NCBI RefSeq assembly: GCF_002019855.1
Contig: NZ_CM007717.1
Location: forward strand, 4,426,657-4,490,656
DNA length: 64,000 nucleotides
Origin: Streptomyces antibioticus
Lineage (GTDB): Bacteria > Actinomycetota > Actinomycetes > Streptomycetales > Streptomycetaceae
Direction: 5' to 3'
Part shown: piece by piece, positions 44,121 through 51,457 of the stretch
How the letters are laid out: each line of letters starts with the position of its first letter
Numbering within the stretch: position 1 is the first letter of the stretch
Notes under the pieces: model-generated
The model's input: only the letters and a program-made list of their open reading frames with translations
Databases searched by the model: none
Told to the model about the DNA's origin: nothing
Translations under genes and position numbers: made by a program

Positions 44121-44879
44121 TCAGTGCGTGGCGGTCGCCCCGCCGTCCACCGGTACGGCCGCCCCCGTCACGAACGAGGACCGGTCGCTGCACAGCCAGG
44201 CGGCGGCCCGTGCCACCTCCACCGGGTCGGCCAGCCGCCGCTGGATCGCGGCCGCGGCGAAGGTCTCCTCCAGCTCCGGTGCCTGCTGGAGGACCTGCGT
44301 CATCATCTCGGTCCGGGTGGCGCCCACGACCAGCGCGTTGACGCGGATGCCCTGGTCGCCGTAGTCCGCGGCGGCCGCCTTGGTCAGGCCGATGACCGCG
44401 TGCTTGGCGGCCACGTAGGCGGCCGAGGCGCCGGTGGCCGCGGTGCCCGCGACGCTGGAGGTGTTGACGACGGCGCCGCCGCGGCCGGAGGCGAGCATGG
44501 CGGGTATCTGGTGGCGCAGGCAGTTCCACACCCCGCGCACGTTGACGTCGAGGGTGCGGTCGTACGTCTCGTCGTCGATCTCGTGCAGCGGGACGCCCGC
44601 GGTGGCGTAACCGGCGTTGTTGAAGGCAGCGTCGAGGTGGCCGAAGGTCTCGACGGCCCGGCCGACCGCCTGGGCCACGTCCTTGCTCTCGGCCACGTCC
44701 CCGGGCACGGCGAGGGCACGGCCGCCCCCGGCGCGGATCTCCCGGGCGAGTGCTTCGAGGGGCTCCGCGCGCCGGGCCATGAGGACGACGGCGGCGCCCT
44801 CGGCGGCGAAGTGGCGGGCGGCGGCGGCCCCGATGCCGCTGGAGGCGCCGGTGATCATCGCGACTCTGCCGTTCAGCAC
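44121..44879 (-). CDS. Short-chain dehydrogenase/reductase
   Basis: A 252-residue classical SDR starting at GTG 44879. The cofactor motif is TGASSGIGAA (Gly-rich loop), with NNAG (FNNAGYATAG), the catalytic Ser in NTSSVAG and YVAAK with the Tyr-Lys pair. The C terminus SFVTGAAVPVDGGATATH is typical. The absence of an acidic residue after the first loop and the presence of ARRAEPLEAL suggest NADP(H) preference. In butyrolactone pathways an SDR reduces the C6 keto group; here it may do the same after the AfsA-like step. It starts one base before the stop of the HAD-like gene upstream. Confidence 0.9.
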   Translation of the reverse strand: MLNGRVAMITGASSGIGAAAARHFAAEGAAVVLMARRAEPLEALAREIRAGGGRALAVPGDVAESKDVAQAVGRAVETFGHLDAAFNNAGYATAGVPLHEIDDETYDRTLDVNVRGVWNCLRHQIPAMLASGRGGAVVNTSSVAGTAATGASAAYVAAKHAVIGLTKAAAADYGDQGIRVNALVVGATRTEMMTQVLQQAPELEETFAAAAIQRRLADPVEVARAAAWLCSDRSSFVTGAAVPVDGGATATH

Positions 44880-44880
44880 G

Positions 44881-45576
44881 TCAGACCTCCCAGGTGGTGC
44901 CGGCGGCGGCCTCGGCGTCGATCCGCCGCAGCAGGTCCTCGTCGATGCGGTCGAGGCGGTCCACGAGGTGGCGCACCCCTGCCTCCCGCATCAGTTGGCG
45001 CTGGAAGCCGTGGGGGAAGGAGCTGGGCAGGCCGATGAACGGGGTGCCCAGGGCGCGCGCGGACTCGGCGACGCGGGCCACGTCGTCGACGAAGACCGCC
45101 TCGTCGTGCCGGAGGCCGAAGACGTCCGCGGTGATCTCGTGGATGCCGGGCCGGATGTCGTTGGTGCAGACGTAACCGGGGCCGTCGAAGAGGCCGGCGT
45201 GCTCGCCGAGGAAGCGGTCGAAGTGGTCCTTCGCCAGGCCGCCGTAGCAGACCGTGCGCAGGCCCAAGTGCCTTAGGAGGCGCAGCAGTTCGACCGCGCC
45301 GTCGGTCACCGTCACGGGGTGGTCGGCGACATGGCGGTCGCGGTCCTCGAAGTAGGCGGCCAGGGCCTGTTCGCCGGTGAGGCCGCCGCCGATCGCCTCC
45401 GCCATGCGCAGGCCCGCGATGTGCTGCGGCTGCGAGAAGATGGAACGTTCCGTCTCGGCGGTGTACTCCCCGCCCCTGCTGACCACGAAGTGGTGGATGA
45501 CCGGGCTGAACGTGTCGTTCAGCAGCACCCCGTCGATGTTGAGCGCGGCGAGCCGCAGCGTGGTGAATTCCCCCAT
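44881..45576 (-). CDS. HAD-like hydrolase homologue with altered nucleophile
   Basis: A 231-residue protein; ATG 45576 is preceded by GGGAGGGAAC. The fold is HAD subclass IA-like (cap domain after motif I, then VTDGAVELLRLLRHLGLRT and VFVDDVARVAESARALG). Motif I reads LAALNIDGVLL: the nucleophilic aspartate of the normal DxDG motif is Asn 13, while D15 is kept. Motif IV (FVDD) is intact. It is therefore probably inactive as a classical phosphatase, or uses another mechanism. It is translationally coupled to the SDR gene. Confidence 0.78.
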   Translation of the reverse strand: MGEFTTLRLAALNIDGVLLNDTFSPVIHHFVVSRGGEYTAETERSIFSQPQHIAGLRMAEAIGGGLTGEQALAAYFEDRDRHVADHPVTVTDGAVELLRLLRHLGLRTVCYGGLAKDHFDRFLGEHAGLFDGPGYVCTNDIRPGIHEITADVFGLRHDEAVFVDDVARVAESARALGTPFIGLPSSFPHGFQRQLMREAGVRHLVDRLDRIDEDLLRRIDAEAAAGTTWEV

Positions 45577-45780
45577 GTTCCCTCCCGAGAGCGTGCCTGA
45601 CGTACGGGCCTCGCGAACGGCCGTGCGCACCCGTCGGTGCGGTCGGCGTGTGCCCGTGCGTCGTTGCCCTGGGCAGGCGTCGGCGGTGGTCCTCGGCGCC
45701 GCCGTCCTCGGCGGTCGCCGGATCCGCCCGTGCCGCGGGTCACCGGGGAGCCGAGGGGCGCGTCCGGTGCGCGGGGCCGG
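45577..45780. other. Intergenic region
   Basis: 204 bases between the HAD-like gene start and the stop of the butyrolactone-receptor-like gene. It is GC-rich with no convincing gene; the promoter of the HAD-SDR pair should lie here. No copy of the shared operator motif is seen. Confidence 0.5.
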
Positions 45781-46443
45781 TCAAGCGGTCGGACTTGCTT
45801 CCGGAAGAGTGCCATAGACGGCGGCCCGCCCGCGCTCCGGATCGATCTTGACGCGGATGGCGATCGCGGGGACGGCGACGCCCGGGAGCAGCAGTTTCCA
45901 CATGCGCACCGCGCGCTGCGGCAGATCCGCGCGGCCGGTCGCGGCGGCCGCGAAGAGCTGCATGCCGGTACAGGTCTCGACGACGAGTTCGGCCAGTTCC
46001 CGCGGGTCGACCCCGGCCTGGAGCTCGCCCCGCGTCTCGGCGGTGACCAGGCATTCCTGCATGATGGTCGCCCACTCCTCGTACGGGCGGGCCGCGTCCT
46101 CCATGCCGAACGCGCTCTGTTCCGTGGTCAGCCGGACGCCGGCCCGCAGCAGGGTGCTGGTCTGGAGCTGGTGCGACCAGATCATGGTGATGTCGACCAG
46201 TCGCTGGAGTCCTTCGGAGGTCAGCAGCGGGACGATGGTCTCGGACTGGGCCTGCATGACCGCGCGGGCCAGGGTCTCCTTGGACCCGAAGTGGAAGTAG
46301 AGGGCGCCGGCGGTGGTGCCGGAGCGCTCCAGGATGCGGTTGATGCTGGCCCCGGCGTAGCCGAGTTCGTCGAAGACGGCCGCGGCCGCGTGCAGGATCG
46401 CCTCGCGGGTCTCCACGGCCCGTTGCTGCTTGAGCTGTCTCAT
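45781..46443 (-). CDS. Gamma-butyrolactone receptor-like TetR regulator (ArpA/ScbR family)
   Basis: A 220-residue protein starting at ATG 46443. The helix-turn-helix and following helix (TREAILHAAAAVFDELGYAG, ASINRILERSGTTAGALYFH, FGSKETLARAVMQAQ) are highly typical of ArpA/ScbR receptors. The ligand half also matches, with LVDITMIWSHQLQTSTLLRA, GVRLTTEQS and LVVETCTGMQLFAAAATGRA; the conserved Trp of the ligand pocket may be the W in MIWSHQ or in YEEWATIM. Such receptors leave DNA when they bind a butyrolactone-type signal. It is divergent from the afsA-like gene, the classical arrangement, and copy D of the operator motif is directly upstream. Confidence 0.92.
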   Translation of the reverse strand: MRQLKQQRAVETREAILHAAAAVFDELGYAGASINRILERSGTTAGALYFHFGSKETLARAVMQAQSETIVPLLTSEGLQRLVDITMIWSHQLQTSTLLRAGVRLTTEQSAFGMEDAARPYEEWATIMQECLVTAETRGELQAGVDPRELAELVVETCTGMQLFAAAATGRADLPQRAVRMWKLLLPGVAVPAIAIRVKIDPERGRAAVYGTLPEASPTA

Positions 46444-46454
46444 TGCCCCTCCAA

Positions 46455-46474
46455 AAACAGAACGATCGTTATAT
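46455..46474. promoter_or_regulatory. Operator-like motif, copy D (upstream of the receptor gene)
   Basis: AAACAGAACGATCGTTATAT, centred on the perfect palindrome AACGATCGTT (46461-46470), 12 bases upstream of ATG 46443. It matches the shared motif and would allow autorepression. Confidence 0.68.
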
Positions 46475-46613
46475 TCCCCCTGTATGGGTGTTCTGTCCAG
46501 AGGCTTCCCTGATGTCCTTGAGAAATGTGAGGTCGTGCGCGGGTCCGGAGGAAGGTCGACGGCCGCCGCCTTGGCAGTGTATTGGCTATCTCTTTGCCGG
46601 GCCATGGTCATGC

Positions 46614-46634
46614 AGAACCGAGCGCTCTTTATGT
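46614..46634 (-). promoter_or_regulatory. Operator-like motif, copy B (upstream of the afsA-like gene)
   Basis: On the minus strand the site reads ATAAAGAGCGCTCGGTTCT, matching AWAGARCRMTCGNTT around the palindrome GAGCGCTC. It lies about 62 bases before GTG 46696, in the promoter zone. Confidence 0.65.
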
Positions 46635-46695
46635 TTGGTGTGTCCCCGGCCTCCTGACCGTGGCCGGGGTGGGTCACCTAGGGGGGAAGGTCCGC

Positions 46696-47664
46696 GTGTC
46701 CGCTATTGCCATGCCCGCAGATATGGCCGACAAGGCTGCTGTACGACTCACGCCCGATGCCACGGCCGGGATTCCGGTCACGGCCGCGTACGTGCACAAG
46801 GTGGAGGTGTCCGAGGTCCTCCTCAGGGAGGCGTGGGCCACGGGGGAGGACACCTACCGGATCAGGGCCGACTGGCCGCGGAGCCACGGCTTCTACACCT
46901 CCCGTCATGGCCTGCACGACCCTCTCCTGCTCGCCGAGACGGTCCGCCAGGCGGTGCCGCTGCTCAGTCACGCCGGCTATGGCGCGCCCTTCGGCCACCG
47001 TCAGTCGTGGAGCAGTCTGAACTATGCCCTCACGCCCGCCGCACTGGCGGTCGGCGAGGGCGACACCGAGATCGAGCTGCGCGTGGCCTGCCGGGACGTC
47101 GTACGCCGGGCCGGCCGGCTGGCGTCGATGAACCTCCAGGTCGAGATCGTGCGGGACGGCACGCGCGTGGGCACCGCCCGCACCCGCTTCGCCAACCACG
47201 CCCCGGTCCTCTACGAGCGGATCCGCGGCCCCTACGCCGACCTCGCCGGCGCCACCGCCCGCGCGCTGCCCCCGGCCCCGCCGGTGGATCCCGCGCGCGT
47301 GGGGCGCGGGCACCCGGCCGACGTCGTCCTCGCCGCGTCGGACGTGCCCGGCCGCAGCCGACTGCGGGTCGATCTGGGGCACCCGGTGCTCTTCGACCAC
47401 CCGGTGGACCACGCGCCGGGCATGCTGCTGCTGGAGGCCGCCCGCCAGGCGGCGCAGGCGGTGGCCCATCCGCGGCCGGTCGTGGCCGTCGGCATGGACA
47501 CCCTCTTCACTCGCTACTGCGAACTCGACGCGGAGTGCTGGATCCATGCCGGTCTGCTCGACTCCCCCGACTCGGGGACGACGCGGGCGGTGGTGTCGCT
47601 GGTGCAGAACGATCTGTGCGTGTTCTCCGGGGTCATCACGCTGAGGGAGATACCGGGGGCTTGA
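46696..47664 (+). CDS. AfsA-like gamma-butyrolactone biosynthesis protein
   Basis: A 322-residue protein; GTG 46696 is chosen because GGGGGGAAGG (46681-46690) precedes it by 5 bases. It has two AfsA hot-dog repeats. The first covers about residues 25-115 (HKVEVSEVLLREAWATGEDT, RSHGFYTSRHGLHDPLLLAE) and the second about 205-300 (HPVLFDHPVDHAPGMLLLEA). AfsA joins a 3-oxoacyl-ACP with dihydroxyacetone phosphate to start A-factor-type signal synthesis. It is divergent from the receptor-like TetR gene. The KAS III/ACP pair of the same block could provide its acyl donor. Confidence 0.92.
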   Translation: MSAIAMPADMADKAAVRLTPDATAGIPVTAAYVHKVEVSEVLLREAWATGEDTYRIRADWPRSHGFYTSRHGLHDPLLLAETVRQAVPLLSHAGYGAPFGHRQSWSSLNYALTPAALAVGEGDTEIELRVACRDVVRRAGRLASMNLQVEIVRDGTRVGTARTRFANHAPVLYERIRGPYADLAGATARALPPAPPVDPARVGRGHPADVVLAASDVPGRSRLRVDLGHPVLFDHPVDHAPGMLLLEAARQAAQAVAHPRPVVAVGMDTLFTRYCELDAECWIHAGLLDSPDSGTTRAVVSLVQNDLCVFSGVITLREIPGA

Positions 47665-48065
47665 GGCGGGTGGGGGCTGAGCCGGGCGGGGGCTGAGGCG
47701 GGCGGGGGCTGAGGCGGGCGGGGGCTGAGGCTGGCGGGCGGTTGTGCCTGGGGGGCTCTGAGGCGGGCGGGGGCTGAGCTGGGCGGGGGCCGGGTCCAGC
47801 AGGTGGGTGTGTCTGGCGGGCGGGTGCGCCGGGCGAGGGCCGGGGCTGGCGAGCGGGTGTGTCTGGCGGGTGCCGGGTCTGGCGGGCGGGTGCGCTTGAT
47901 GGGTGCCGGGTCCAGCAGGTGGGTGCGTCCGGCGAGGGCCGGGTCCGGCGGGTGGCGAGTCTGGCGGGTGCCGGGTCCGGCGGGCGGGTGCGCTTGGAGG
48001 GTGCCGGGTCCAGCAGGTGGGTGTGTCTGGCGGGTGCCGGGTCTGGCGGGCGGGTGCGTCCGGCG
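47655..48065. repeat. G-rich degenerate tandem repeats at the right edge of the accessory block
   Basis: The repeats begin at the stop codon of the afsA-like gene. 47663-47790 holds about seven 16-bp copies of GAGGCGGGCGGGGGCT, interrupted once. 47790-48065 holds longer degenerate units combining GGTGCCGGGTC, CAGCAGGTGGGTG and TCTGGCGGGCGGGTGCG. Several frames stay open only because of the repeat composition; no gene is supported. Confidence 0.85.
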
Positions 48066-48220
48066 GGGGCTTGCGGCTTGTGGGGCGGTCCGGGTGACGG
48101 TGTTGTCCACAGGGCGGGAGTTGTCCACAGGGGCTGACGCCTTTCGGCCGCCGGGCGGTACGGTCGGCACGAATTGATCGGCGAATCGATCGACGTACAT
48201 GTGCGGGGGAGGCGGTCGCT
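47665..48220. other. Gene-free stretch with repeats and two DnaA boxes
   Basis: 556 bases between the afsA-like and DUF2252 genes: G-rich repeats up to 48065, then TTGTCCACA at 48103-48111 and 48121-48129, then a promoter zone for DUF2252. The long minus-strand open frames across it are low-complexity artefacts. Confidence 0.7.
48103..48129 (+). promoter_or_regulatory. Pair of DnaA boxes (TTGTCCACA), 18-bp spacing
   Basis: Two perfect copies of the Streptomyces-preferred DnaA box in the same orientation, 48103-48111 and 48121-48129. They lie about 90 bases upstream of the DUF2252 gene. Confidence 0.6.
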
Positions 48221-49639
48221 GTGACCGGGGCCGGCGGAGAAGTGACGGGCGGGGCGGGCAGGTTGCCCAAGGTCAGGGGGTTCGCGGAGTGGCCCTCGGC
48301 GGGGTCGCCCAAGGCGGAGGGCAAGGCCCTGCGGACCGGTGTGCCGAGGGCCGCGCACGCCGCGCTCGACCTGGACGCCGGCCGCCCGGACGCGGTGGCC
48401 GCGGTCGAGGAGTCCAGCCGCGGCCGGCTCCCCGAGCTGACGCCGATACGGGTCGGCCGGATGGCGGCGACCCCCTTCGCGTTCCTGCGCGGCGCGGCGG
48501 GCCTGATGGGCCACGACCTGGCCCGCACCCCGATGACCCGGATCCGCGCGCAGATCTGCGGTGACGCGCACGCGGCCAACTTCGGTCTGTACGGGGACGC
48601 GCGGGGCGGTCTGGTCATCGACCTGAACGACTTCGACGAGACCGTCGCGGGGCCCTGGGAGTGGGACCTCAAACGGCTCGCCGCCTCGCTGGTCCTCGCG
48701 GGCCGGGTGGCGGGCGCCGACGAGGACACGTGCCGTGCGGCGGCCCTCGGCGCGGCGGCCTCCTACCGGCACACGATGCGGCTGCTGGCCAGGCTCCCGG
48801 CCCTGGACGCGTGGAACGCGATCGCCGACGAGGAGCTGGTCTCCCACGCCGACGCCCATGACCTGGTGGGCACCTTGCAGCGGGTCTCGGAGAAGGCGCG
48901 GGCCAACACGAGCGGGCGGTTCGCGGCGAAGTCGACCGAGCCGACCGAGGGCGGCGGCCGCCGTTTCGTGGACGCGCTGCCGGTGCTGCGCCGGGTGCCC
49001 GACGCGGAGGCGGCGGCGGTGGCCGCGTCCCTGGAGGAGTACCTGACCACGCTCTCCGAGGACCGTCACCCCCTGCTGGCCCGGCACGCGGTGCACGACG
49101 TCGCGTTCCGCATCGTCGGCACGGGCAGTGTGGGCACGCGCTCCTACGTCGTGCTGCTCCTCGACCACCGCGGTGAGCCGCTGGTGCTCCAGGTGAAGGA
49201 GGCCCGCGCGTCGGCCCTGGTCCCGCATCTGGCGACGGCCGGGTTCGACACCCCCGAGGCAGGGCACGAGGGGCGCCGGGTGGTGCTGGGCCAGAAGCGG
49301 ATGCAGGTCGTCAGCGATGTCCTGCTGGGCTGGACGACCGTCGCCGGACTCCCCTACCAGGTGCGGCAGTTCCGCAACCGCAAGGGCAGCGTCGACCCGG
49401 CCGCGCTCGCCGCCGACCAGGTCGACGACTACGGGCGGATGACCGGTGCGCTCCTGGCGCGGGCCCACTCCCACAGCGCCGACCCGCGGCTGATCGCCGG
49501 CTACTGCGGCAAGAGCGAGGAACTCGACGAGGCGATCGCCACGTTCGCCGTCGCCTACGCCGACCTCACCGAGTCCGACCACGCGGACCTGGAGAAGGGC
49601 ATCAAGGCGGGGCGGATCGCGGCGGAGACGGGGGTGTGA
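48221..49639 (+). CDS. DUF2252 family protein
   Basis: A 472-residue protein starting at GTG 48221 behind GGGGGAGG. DUF2252 proteins resemble aminoglycoside-phosphotransferase/kinase folds: QICGDAHAANFGLYGDARGG and VIDLNDFDETVAGPWEWDLK correspond to the catalytic-loop and metal-binding regions (GDAHAANF; DLNDFDE). The RRFVDALPVLRRVPDAEAAA section and VLGQKRMQVVSDVLLGWTTV are family-typical. No substrate is known. The next gene starts 16 bases downstream. Confidence 0.88.
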   Translation: MTGAGGEVTGGAGRLPKVRGFAEWPSAGSPKAEGKALRTGVPRAAHAALDLDAGRPDAVAAVEESSRGRLPELTPIRVGRMAATPFAFLRGAAGLMGHDLARTPMTRIRAQICGDAHAANFGLYGDARGGLVIDLNDFDETVAGPWEWDLKRLAASLVLAGRVAGADEDTCRAAALGAAASYRHTMRLLARLPALDAWNAIADEELVSHADAHDLVGTLQRVSEKARANTSGRFAAKSTEPTEGGGRRFVDALPVLRRVPDAEAAAVAASLEEYLTTLSEDRHPLLARHAVHDVAFRIVGTGSVGTRSYVVLLLDHRGEPLVLQVKEARASALVPHLATAGFDTPEAGHEGRRVVLGQKRMQVVSDVLLGWTTVAGLPYQVRQFRNRKGSVDPAALAADQVDDYGRMTGALLARAHSHSADPRLIAGYCGKSEELDEAIATFAVAYADLTESDHADLEKGIKAGRIAAETGV

Positions 49640-49655
49640 AGGGGGTGAGCGGCTG

Positions 49656-50150
49656 GTGAGGTACGTCGAACTCGGCGCGGCGGCGGTGTCGTCGTCGGGG
49701 AGGGCGACGGAGTCAGGGGGCGCGGCCGGGGTCCTGGACCCCGGGCCCTATCTGGCGGTGCTGCCCGAGCTGGCGGAGCGGCTGCCCCCGGGTGCCCGGG
49801 CCTTCGCCACCGACCCCGGGCACTACGCCTTCGGCGGCAAGCGGTGCGTGAAGGACCTCAGACCCGGCGAGGTCCGTCGTACCGGGGACGAGGCCGTCGA
49901 GATCCGCTTCGGCCACAACTGCTGGAAGCACGACGAGGACCCGGTCGTCCGCTACCGGGGCGTCGTCCGCTTCCAGGCCGACGTCCTCGGCGCCTGCGCC
50001 CTGGACGACCTCGGTGACGTCGTCCTCGACGAGATCCTTCCGCACCCCCACGGCTGCACCCACGAGATCGCCTGCCGTCCGGGCACCCTCGTCGTGGTCT
50101 GCCGGGACCTGGAGGCGGAGTGGACGCCGGCGGACTGCGCGCGGTCATGA
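49656..50150 (+). CDS. Hypothetical protein (164 aa)
   Basis: Not recognised. A 164-residue soluble protein starting at GTG 49656, 16 bases after the DUF2252 stop, so probably co-transcribed. It contains DPGHYAFGGKRCVKDLRPGE, RFGHNCWKHDEDPVVRYRGV and HPHGCTHEIACRPGTLVVVC, with several Cys/His residues that could bind a metal. No signal peptide or membrane segment is present. Codon bias supports the frame. Confidence 0.7.
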   Translation: MRYVELGAAAVSSSGRATESGGAAGVLDPGPYLAVLPELAERLPPGARAFATDPGHYAFGGKRCVKDLRPGEVRRTGDEAVEIRFGHNCWKHDEDPVVRYRGVVRFQADVLGACALDDLGDVVLDEILPHPHGCTHEIACRPGTLVVVCRDLEAEWTPADCARS

Positions 50151-50192
50151 TCGGCGGGGCCGGCGGGCGGGTGTGTGGCCTACGCTGGTCGG

Positions 50193-50990
50193 GTGACGAC
50201 CCCCGAAGCTGAGCAGCCGCGGCCCGAGGAGCGGCTGGAGCAGGCCGTGCGGGCCGCCGAGCAGGCGTTGATCGAGTTCGAGATAGCGGTGGAGACCTTC
50301 CGCGTCGAGGTCGAGAACTTCTCGCGGCTCCACCACCAGAAACTCGGCCCGATGTACGCCCGGCTCGACGAGCTGGACGCGCAGATAGCCGAGGCCCGGG
50401 CCGCCCGTACCGGCGATCCCGAGGATCTGCGCAAGGCGGAGGAGGCACGGGCCCGGGTGCTGCCGATGCCCGGCGTCGAGGAGCTGTTCCACGGCTGGAT
50501 GGACGGCGAGGGCCTGTTCCCGGAGGCCGCGGCGATGCTCACGGACCAGACGGTGCGGCCCCCGGAGCGGGTGCGGCCCACCGAGGAGGCCCGCAAGCTC
50601 TACCGCGAGCTGGCCCGCAAGGCCCACCCGGACCTGGCGCAGGAGGAGGACGAGCGGGCCCGGCGCGAGGAGTTCATCACCCGGGTCAACGCCGCCTACG
50701 GCCGCGGTGACACGGCACAGCTCCGGGAGCTGGCCGAGGAGTGGGCGGCGGGACCGGCCCCCGCCGAGCGGCCTCCGACGCCCAGCGAGGAGCTGTACGC
50801 CCGGCTCGAATGGCTCTCCGGGCGCAAGGAGATGCTCACGCTGGTCGCCCGCGATCTGGAGGAGAGCGCCATCGGCTCCATGCTGCGGATGGCCCCGGAC
50901 GACCCCGACGCCCTGTTGGCCGAGATCGCCGACAAGCTGCTCGCCGAGGTCGCCGAGAAGGAGGGCGAGCTGGCTCAGCTCGTCGGCTGA
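50193..50990 (+). CDS. J-domain-like coiled-coil protein
   Basis: A 265-residue protein starting at GTG 50193. TACGCT at 50181-50186 is a good -10 hexamer only 6 bases before the GTG, so the mRNA is probably leaderless. N-terminal helices (EERLEQAVRAAEQALIEFEI, LGPMYARLDELDAQIAEARA) look coiled-coil. Residues about 127-172 hold a J-domain-like segment (EEARKLYRELARKAHPDLAQ) with the HPD motif that stimulates DnaK. The C-terminal part is helical. It is probably a DnaK co-chaperone variant of unknown client. Confidence 0.8.
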   Translation: MTTPEAEQPRPEERLEQAVRAAEQALIEFEIAVETFRVEVENFSRLHHQKLGPMYARLDELDAQIAEARAARTGDPEDLRKAEEARARVLPMPGVEELFHGWMDGEGLFPEAAAMLTDQTVRPPERVRPTEEARKLYRELARKAHPDLAQEEDERARREEFITRVNAAYGRGDTAQLRELAEEWAAGPAPAERPPTPSEELYARLEWLSGRKEMLTLVARDLEESAIGSMLRMAPDDPDALLAEIADKLLAEVAEKEGELAQLVG

Positions 50991-51014
50991 GCCGGGTCGG
51001 GTAGCGTCGGGGAC

Positions 51015-51362
51015 ATGAGTTTCGGAGCTGGTGTGCCCACGGTCGGGGTCGGTGACCTCAAGGACGACGACTTCCTGCTGGACGTCCGCGAGGACGACGA
51101 GTGGCGGACGGGCCACGCCGAGGGGGCCCTGCACATCCCCATCAGCGAGTTCGTCGCCCGCTACGGCGAGCTGACCGAGGCCGCGCCGCAGGACGGGCGG
51201 GTCCATGTGATCTGCCGTTCCGGTGGCCGTTCGGCGCAGGTCACGATGTATCTGGTGCAGCAGGGCATCGACGCGGTGAACGTCGACGGCGGGATGCAGG
51301 TCTGGCAGGCCGCGGGCCGCCCGGTCGTCCGGGACGACGGACAGCCCGGCTCGGTTCTGTAG
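51015..51362 (+). CDS. Rhodanese-like domain protein
   Basis: A 115-residue single rhodanese domain starting at ATG 51015. TAGCGT (51003-51008) lies 6 bases upstream, again suggesting a leaderless transcript. The active-site loop is VICRSGGRSAQ, with the persulfide-forming Cys. LLDVREDDEWRTGHAEGALH is the CH2A-type N-terminal signature. It probably transfers sulfane sulfur or acts in redox/sulfur relay. Its 3' side runs into a short tandem repeat. Confidence 0.9.
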   Translation: MSFGAGVPTVGVGDLKDDDFLLDVREDDEWRTGHAEGALHIPISEFVARYGELTEAAPQDGRVHVICRSGGRSAQVTMYLVQQGIDAVNVDGGMQVWQAAGRPVVRDDGQPGSVL

Positions 51363-51388
51363 TCCGGCCGACTGGGCAGCGGTCCTGC

Positions 51389-51445
51389 GCTCTGTGGCAG
51401 TCCGGCCGCTCTGTGGCGCTCCGGTCGCTCTGTGGTGGTCCGGCC
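51389..51445. repeat. Three 19-bp tandem repeats between convergent genes
   Basis: Units at 51389-51407, 51408-51426 and 51427-51445 share GCTCTGTGG followed by TCCGG(C/T)C. They lie between the rhodanese stop (51362) and the acyl-CoA dehydrogenase stop (51458). A weaker related segment (CTGTAGTCCGGCCG) covers the rhodanese stop codon. Confidence 0.85.
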
Positions 51446-51457
51446 GCGGACCGTCGC

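Noticed and set aside
46455..46634. Classical ARE (butyrolactone receptor box) of the ScbR/FarA type
   Set aside because: The sites found share a different core (AACGATCGTT / GAGCGCTC), so I list them as a separate operator type.
32866..48220. Possible integrated element using tRNA-Leu as attachment site
   Set aside because: I found no second copy of the tRNA-Leu 3' end near 47.6-48.2 kb and no integrase gene, so an att-flanked island is not supported.
46678..49582. Very long minus-strand open frames (up to about 680 codons)
   Set aside because: They run through G-rich repeats and antisense to the afsA-like and DUF2252 genes; their products are His/Pro/Arg/Thr-rich low complexity without domains.
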